A stretch of 9,566 nucleotides of DNA from RUG14186 sp964644555 (GTDB lineage: Bacteria; Bacillota; Clostridia; Eubacteriales; Anaerofustaceae), in assembly GCA_964644555.1 (NCBI GenBank), contig CAZXWI010000058.1:1-9566 (forward strand). Reading direction: 5' to 3'. The notes below the pieces were generated by a model. The model saw nothing but the letters and a program-made list of their open reading frames with translations. It made no database searches and was not told the origin of the DNA. This document shows, one piece after another, positions 5,954-9,566 of the stretch; the stretch's first letter is position 1; every line of letters starts with the position of its first letter. The translations under genes and the position numbers were made by a program.

Positions 5954-6079
5954 CTACAGTGAGAATGTTTTATATATAAACCCCATAAGGACTTTCATTC
6001 TATCTTCTTCGGGAACATAGTCCATGTGTTTTATTATCTCCTGAGGTCCTTGAGGGTATTTTGTAATATCTACCGACAT
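5954..6079 (-). CDS. Small conserved-looking protein A, 41 aa, paralog of the 43-aa ORF downstream
   Basis: A short ORF starting 14 bases after the first UroD stop, with a strong AAGGAGG site 6 bases before ATG 6079. A nearer out-of-frame ATG at 6084 leads to a stop after four codons and is too close to the site to be used. The protein begins MSVDITKYPQGPQEI, has HMDYVPEEDRMKVLMGF at residues 18-34 and ends IYKTFSL. The shared motif with the 43-aa ORF is Y-P-x-G, seven residues later a hydrophobic position, then D-[FY]-V-P-E-E-[DE]-R and L-x-G. There are no cysteines and no membrane segment. The 28-base gap to the next small ORF fits polycistronic translation. No known family is recognised. 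A duplicated small accessory subunit is the simplest reading. Confidence 0.75.
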   Translation of the reverse strand: MSVDITKYPQGPQEIIKHMDYVPEEDRMKVLMGFIYKTFSL

Positions 6080-6093
6080 ATCATGCCTCCTTA

Positions 6094-7293
6094 CTAATTG
6101 ACTTCGTATTCTTTAACAAAGTCCGATACCGCTTTAAGATTTTCGCTTGTCATATCGTATCTGTATGCGGTCATTTTGTTAGGCCCTAATACAAGACCGC
6201 CATCAGTGCCAAGTTCATCGATGGCTTTTTTAGCCATTTCAACGCACTGCTGAGGTGTTCCTTGCCCCATAACATCTGTTTTAAGACCGCCGAAAATACC
6301 GATATTCGGAAGTTTCTTTCTGATTTCGAACGGATCATCTGTTTCAACTTCGACTATCATCGTTCCTTTGGGGTATTCGTTTAAGAATTCACCGATTCCT
6401 GCTCTGAATGCCCAGTCGCCTTCAACCGTACCTCGTAAAGTCTTTTTCTTTTCAACACAAAGGTCGATTTGCTTTCTCCACGGGTTAATGATAAGTTTTT
6501 CCACCTGTTTTGGATTTAAAATGGTGTGTGCAAGAGAGCTTAAGAATACATCGTAGTAGCAGTCCGTGCCTACACCCATGCCCGGCTCGATGGTGTCGAG
6601 AAGAGCTTTTTTCTGCTGATACGATTCTTCGTCCTTGTATTCACAAAGTTCGTATACTTTTTCTTTGTGTCTTCTTAAGTCCATGGACAAGCCTTTAATG
6701 CCTCTGTATTGATTAAAAAGCATACCAACATAGCAATCTGCGTAGAATATAGGACCGGATTTGCTGTAAAGAATGCCGTATTTTTCGTTAATCTCATCAG
6801 CCTTTTTAGATGCCTCTATAAAGCGCATTTCTTCTTTTACAGCTTCGGCAAATTGCTCCGGAGTGAATTTTTTTGCATTCGGGTACATATTAAAGATTAC
6901 TTTTTCCCAAATGACTTTCATTTCGTCCTCTTTAAGAGCATCGTAATCATCGATTGTCAAAACATCTTCATAACTTACATTTGTATTTGAGCCGACTCCG
7001 CCGTCCTCACCATTGACTCCGTAGCCGTTACTCGTGCCACCGAGGGCATCCATATGGTTAAAATAGAATCTGAAAGCACCGTTTGCAATATCGAAATCAT
7101 ATTTCTTATTTAAGTTTTCGTAAGCTATAAGTGTTTTCTCATAGTCTTTTGCGACTTCTGCTGTTTCATAGCCCGAATCAAGAGCCATCCAACCTGTCAT
7201 AATAAACGGGTCGAATAATACACGTTTGGGCTTATTCCAAAGCATGCTGTCACGGAAAAGCTGAAGTCTTTCATTGTATTTTTCGTTACTCAT
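6094..7293 (-). CDS. Uroporphyrinogen decarboxylase (UroD/MtaA/CmuA) superfamily protein 1
   Basis: A 399-aa soluble UroD-superfamily protein. The start is set at ATG 7293 because GGAG lies 7 bases upstream; the frame extends to 7338 but that part overlaps an intercistronic hairpin and has no site. Recognisable segments are YNERLQLFRDSMLWNKPKRV near the N-terminus, YRGIKGLSMDLRRHKEKVYE, LAHTILNPKQVEKLIINPW, KGTMIVEVETDDPFEIRKKL, and PNIGIFGGLKTDVMG plus DELGTDGGLVLGPNK near the end. It is paralogous to the second UroD gene (shared AH[TS]IL[NS]PKQ, RK-x-LPNI-x-I-x-GG, DGGL[VI]LG-x-NK and one Cys after the GG segment). The MtaA/MtbA-type His-x-Cys position appears to be R287-x-T289, and the C-terminal Cys position is N372. 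Biosynthetic HemE is unlikely. The gene follows the permease by 53 bases and precedes the 41-aa ORF by 14, so the block is probably co-transcribed. The reaction is unknown; one-carbon or related chemistry is possible. Confidence 0.88.
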   Translation of the reverse strand: MSNEKYNERLQLFRDSMLWNKPKRVLFDPFIMTGWMALDSGYETAEVAKDYEKTLIAYENLNKKYDFDIANGAFRFYFNHMDALGGTSNGYGVNGEDGGVGSNTNVSYEDVLTIDDYDALKEDEMKVIWEKVIFNMYPNAKKFTPEQFAEAVKEEMRFIEASKKADEINEKYGILYSKSGPIFYADCYVGMLFNQYRGIKGLSMDLRRHKEKVYELCEYKDEESYQQKKALLDTIEPGMGVGTDCYYDVFLSSLAHTILNPKQVEKLIINPWRKQIDLCVEKKKTLRGTVEGDWAFRAGIGEFLNEYPKGTMIVEVETDDPFEIRKKLPNIGIFGGLKTDVMGQGTPQQCVEMAKKAIDELGTDGGLVLGPNKMTAYRYDMTSENLKAVSDFVKEYEVN

Positions 7294-7306
7294 TTTAACT
7301 CTCCAT

Positions 7307-7340
7307 ATGTGCGATGAACCGGAAAGAATCCATCGCACAT
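7307..7340. promoter_or_regulatory. Intercistronic hairpin upstream of the UroD-1 ribosome binding site
   Basis: A perfect 10-bp inverted repeat (ATGTGCGATG 7307-7316, CATCGCACAT 7331-7340) with a 14-base loop sits between the permease stop and the UroD-1 start, ending two bases before its GGAG. On the minus (coding) strand no U-tract follows, so it is not an intrinsic terminator for the operon. A processing, stability or translation-tuning hairpin fits better. On the plus strand it is followed by TTTTATTTAG. Confidence 0.7.
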
Positions 7341-7346
7341 TTTTAT

Positions 7347-8678
7347 TTAGTTATTTACTTTCTTTTTATTCAATGCACCGAAAATTATCCATAAGAGTGC
7401 AGCCAAACCTATGCCTATTCCACCGAAGAGGACCGTGCTGGGATCTGAAATTACCGCTGAAACCAAAAGTGCAACATTGATTAAGGTGTAAACGATAATT
7501 GTGAACCAATACATAGGTACTTTGTAAGGTCTTTCGAGATTAGGTTCTCTCTTTCTCATGATAGGTACAGCAACAACGCAAAGTACATTTGTTAAGTTAT
7601 TGATAAATACGCTGAGAACGGTAAGACCTTGCAAACCGCTGAAAACAACGAATAAGATACCTAAACCGACCTGTGTGCAAATAGGACCGAGAGGAATATT
7701 GTTTTTGTTCGTTTTACCGAAAACTTCGGGGAAACGTCCGCTGGTGGCAATAACAGCCTGCTGACGAGTTGTTGAAAGAACGGATGAGTTAAACGAGCCG
7801 AATACAGAAACCAAAATACACAATGTAACCAAGAGTCCGCCGAAGCTGAAAAGCTCTGTGGCAGCAGCTGTACCTGTGTAAAGGTCGCCGTTTGCAACCA
7901 TGTTAGTAATAGTTTCGATAGGAAGAACTCTGTATATTGCAAAGTTAAACAATACATAAAGAACTGTAACCATAACAACGCTTAAAATAATCGACTTCGG
8001 AATATCTTTTGCAGGGTCTTTCATTTCGTTGCTAAGAGGAATAACACAGTTCCAACCTGTATATGCCCAAAGTGTAGCATTGACACCGAGAGCTATCATG
8101 GTGAGAGTTACACCGTTTCCCATTTCATCGGCAACGAGAGATAAATCGGGTTTTACTCCTCCGAAGAATAAACCGCCGCCTAAGATAAGAAGAAGCGGAA
8201 TGAATTTAAGCACTGTGGTGAGTTTAGCTGTGTTGGCATTGGATTTGGCATCTCTTAAATTAAGCAAACCTACTATTATGATAAGAGCGATAGCTCCAAG
8301 CTTTACACCCAAATCGGAAAGCCCGAACTGCGTTTTATATGCTGTCATGAATGCCAAAGCAAATGAAGCGGTAGCTGCAGGAGAAGCAACGAAAATCGTT
8401 ACTACATTCTGAGCATAACCGAAGAACGGGTGGAATGCTCTATTTAACCAAACGGGGATTCCACCGGGTTCTGTAATGGAAGTACCGAGTTCTGCCTGAG
8501 TAAAGCCTCCGAGAATGGATACGAATCCGCCGATTATCCAGCAAATGAGTGCCCAGCCGGGTTTCATGCCTACATACATAAGTGCAAGTGTTCCTAGGTA
8601 GAAGATACCCGATCCGACTATGATGTTAAACAAAATAGCGGAGGCGTCTGCTACGGTTAATTTTCTTTTGTCGTTCAT
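7347..8678 (-). CDS. APC-superfamily amino acid permease
   Basis: A 443-aa integral membrane transporter, length typical for 12-helix APC permeases (AA_permease_2 type). The first helix carries FNIIVGSGIF (residues 17-26), the unwound substrate-binding glycine motif. Later come the family segments YTGWNCVIPLSNEMKDPAKD, IPKSIILSVV, RQQAVIATSGRFPEVFGKTN and RKREPNLERPYKVP near helix 10-11. The C-terminus is short and basic (KKKVNN). The start is ATG 8678, with AGGAG 11 bases upstream, slightly long; an in-frame extension runs into the N gap and is not credible. It is the first gene of the minus-strand block and is divergent from the LysR gene at 8847, a layout typical of a LysR-controlled uptake gene. 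The substrate is not readable. An amino acid or related amine or carboxylate is likely, and the UroD and Fe-S genes downstream would act on it. Confidence 0.93.
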   Translation of the reverse strand: MNDKRKLTVADASAILFNIIVGSGIFYLGTLALMYVGMKPGWALICWIIGGFVSILGGFTQAELGTSITEPGGIPVWLNRAFHPFFGYAQNVVTIFVASPAATASFALAFMTAYKTQFGLSDLGVKLGAIALIIIVGLLNLRDAKSNANTAKLTTVLKFIPLLLILGGGLFFGGVKPDLSLVADEMGNGVTLTMIALGVNATLWAYTGWNCVIPLSNEMKDPAKDIPKSIILSVVMVTVLYVLFNFAIYRVLPIETITNMVANGDLYTGTAAATELFSFGGLLVTLCILVSVFGSFNSSVLSTTRQQAVIATSGRFPEVFGKTNKNNIPLGPICTQVGLGILFVVFSGLQGLTVLSVFINNLTNVLCVVAVPIMRKREPNLERPYKVPMYWFTIIVYTLINVALLVSAVISDPSTVLFGGIGIGLAALLWIIFGALNKKKVNN

Positions 8679-8698
8679 AATTATTAAAACTCCTAAAT

Positions 8699-8708
8699 NN
8701 NNNNNNNN
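8699..8708. other. Assembly gap (10 Ns)
   Basis: Ten consecutive N characters lie between the permease ribosome binding site and its likely promoter. A run of exactly ten is usually a scaffolding placeholder, so the true length of this spacer is unknown and regulatory elements may be missing. Confidence 0.97.
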
Positions 8709-8762
8709 TATTAATTTTACCGCGGAATGCAAAAACTTAAATTTATCTTTGTTACATTCATA

Positions 8763-8792
8763 ATTTTACTATTGACTTTGAATATTGTCCAA
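8763..8792 (-). promoter_or_regulatory. Possible promoter of the permease/UroD operon
   Basis: On the minus strand TTGGAC (8787-8792) and TAAAAT (8763-8768) are 18 bases apart, a plausible sigma-A promoter facing the permease. It overlaps the LysR promoter on the other strand, and its -35 lies in the palindrome ATATTGTCCAATAT. The downstream N gap prevents judging the full leader. Confidence 0.45.
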
Positions 8793-8800
8793 TATATAAT
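8772..8800 (+). promoter_or_regulatory. Strong sigma-A promoter of the divergent LysR gene
   Basis: TTGACT (8772-8777) and TATAAT (8795-8800) are separated by exactly 17 bases. The transcription start is expected near 8807, giving a leader of about 40 bases. Confidence 0.88.
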
Positions 8801-8832
8801 AAATATCAAATTAATATCAAAAATGATATCAA
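8782..8832. promoter_or_regulatory. Candidate LysR operator: palindrome plus three ATATCAA repeats
   Basis: The palindrome ATATTG-TC-CAATAT (8782-8795) lies between the -35 and -10 of the LysR promoter and fits the general T-N11-A architecture of LysR sites. Downstream, ATATCAA occurs three times (8803-8809, 8814-8820, 8826-8832), 11 and 12 bases apart, so on roughly the same face of the helix. The last copy is within TGATATCA, itself palindromic. Autoregulation and control of the divergent permease are inferred. Confidence 0.5.
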
Positions 8833-8846
8833 CTTAGGAAACAGCC

Positions 8847-9566
8847 ATGGAACTATCACAATTAGTACAATTTATTACCGTAGCAAAATATCTTAATATG
8901 CGCCAAGCCGCCGAAAAACTATATATGGCACAACCAAATATAAGCCGTGCCATAAAAAACCTTGAAGATGAATTGGGGGTTGCACTTTTCGAAAGGCAAA
9001 AAAAGCGCCTTATCTTAACCGACGCAGGCGAAGAATGTTTAAGTTTGGCTAAAAAGTGCGTTGAATGCGCACAGGAGATGAAAAAAATAGGAATAAAAGA
9101 AAATGTTTACGATATAAATATTGCAGGGCTGGGACTTACCTATTTTGAGATAATGGTACCGAGAATGAACATTTTAAGGCGTGAATACAACATTTTCACG
9201 CACACACTCTCTGACAGAACTCAAATGTATAACGACCTATTATCGGGTAAATACGATATGCTGATTGATACCGAAAATGAACATAACATATCAAACAAAG
9301 AAATAAAATGCGTAAAATTCATTACTGAAAATTTATGTGTTTCGGTGCCCTCCAAAAATCCGATATCAAAGAAGAAATCACTTACTCTGAACGAACTCAG
9401 AAATGAAAACTTTATTTTATCAACACATACCGAGGCACAATTTTCAAACGAACTGCTTCATAAGAGCAACATAAAAATAACCACTGAATACACAACAGAC
9501 CAGCCGATAAGCGGAAACCGATTTATAGGCAGCGATGGACTTGTGTTTGATTCGATACTCAATAAA
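8847..9566 (+). CDS. LysR-family transcriptional regulator, 3'-truncated by window end
   Basis: The first 240 residues of a LysR regulator; about 50-60 C-terminal residues lie beyond the window. AGGA lies 7 bases before ATG 8847. The N-terminal winged HTH starts MELSQLVQFITVAKYLNMRQ and has the recognition helix MAQPNISRAIKNLEDELGVA, followed by a linker helix and an effector domain from about residue 90 (INIAGLGLTYFEIMVPRM). ITENLCVSVP and TDQPISGNRF are shared with the LysR gene at the left edge, so the two are paralogs with probably related ligands. It is divergent from the permease, with a strong promoter and candidate operator sites between them. It is the natural regulator of the permease/UroD/Fe-S operon. 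The inducer is unknown; in this family it is often the transported substrate or a pathway intermediate. Confidence 0.95.
   Translation, partial: MELSQLVQFITVAKYLNMRQAAEKLYMAQPNISRAIKNLEDELGVALFERQKKRLILTDAGEECLSLAKKCVECAQEMKKIGIKENVYDINIAGLGLTYFEIMVPRMNILRREYNIFTHTLSDRTQMYNDLLSGKYDMLIDTENEHNISNKEIKCVKFITENLCVSVPSKNPISKKKSLTLNELRNENFILSTHTEAQFSNELLHKSNIKITTEYTTDQPISGNRFIGSDGLVFDSILNK

Noticed and set aside
4646..7293. HemE (heme biosynthesis) assignment for the UroD genes
   Set aside because: The HemE substrate-binding signature is absent, there are two paralogs in one operon with a permease, and no other heme genes are nearby.
7294..7338. In-frame upstream extension of UroD-1 (extra 15 residues)
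   Set aside because: GGAG is 7 bases before ATG 7293; the extension runs through the inverted repeat and overlaps nearly to the permease stop.
8029..8412. 127-codon plus-strand frame inside the permease gene
   Set aside because: It is antisense to a well-supported membrane protein and its composition is that of a complementary-strand shadow.
8679..8732. Extension of the permease frame across the N gap
   Set aside because: It translates unknown bases and crosses the ribosome binding site; the conserved permease N-terminus begins at 8678.
8803..8832. CRISPR-like short repeats
   Set aside because: The units are only 7 bases with 4-5 base gaps and no cas genes; they fit operator half-sites instead.

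Overview
The window looks like a low-GC anaerobic member of the Bacillota, probably a clostridial lineage. The evidence is A/T-rich coding and spacer DNA, strong GGAG-type ribosome binding sites, an FMN riboswitch controlling an ECF-type riboflavin transporter (RibU), an aldo/keto reductase with a two-cluster ferredoxin tail, and an XpaC-like protein. A run of exactly 10 Ns (8699-8708) suggests a scaffolded draft or metagenome assembly. No rRNA, tRNA, CRISPR array, phage gene or transposase was seen.

Layout, left to right. (1) 1-856, plus strand: a LysR regulator that lacks only its first few residues, followed by about 350 bases without a convincing gene. (2) 1215-2294, minus strand: a riboflavin uptake unit made of promoter, FMN riboswitch, intrinsic terminator, a 214-bp palindromic MITE-like element lying in the leader, ribU and a terminator. 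(3) 2340-3384, minus: a single XpaC-like (PF10112-type) membrane-anchored gene with its own promoter. (4) 3438-8678, minus: an operon-like block transcribed in the order APC permease, UroD-family protein 1, a 41-aa ORF, a 43-aa ORF, UroD-family protein 2, then an aldo/keto reductase-like Fe-S protein ending at a terminator. (5) 8772-9566, plus: a second LysR gene, divergent from the block and cut by the window end.

The most interesting part is region 4. The two UroD-family proteins are paralogs of each other. Between them lie two very short ORFs, each with a strong ribosome binding site, that are also paralogs: they share Y-P-x-G, then D-[FY]-V-P-E-E-x-R, then L-x-G, and align without gaps. 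By eye, both UroD proteins lack the His-x-Cys and Cys zinc ligands of MtaA/MtbA corrinoid methyltransferases. The aldo/keto reductase lacks three of the four catalytic-tetrad residues but keeps eight cysteines for two [4Fe-4S] clusters. My inference is a LysR-controlled uptake and conversion pathway for an unknown small molecule, with UroD-fold enzymes assisted by dedicated small proteins and an Fe-S electron-transfer partner. The substrate cannot be read from the sequence, and no corrinoid-binding protein is present here.

The two LysR proteins at the window edges are close relatives that share effector-domain signatures such as ENLCV and TDQPISGN. The locus may therefore be one of two related, separately regulated modules in this genome, the other lying to the left of the window.
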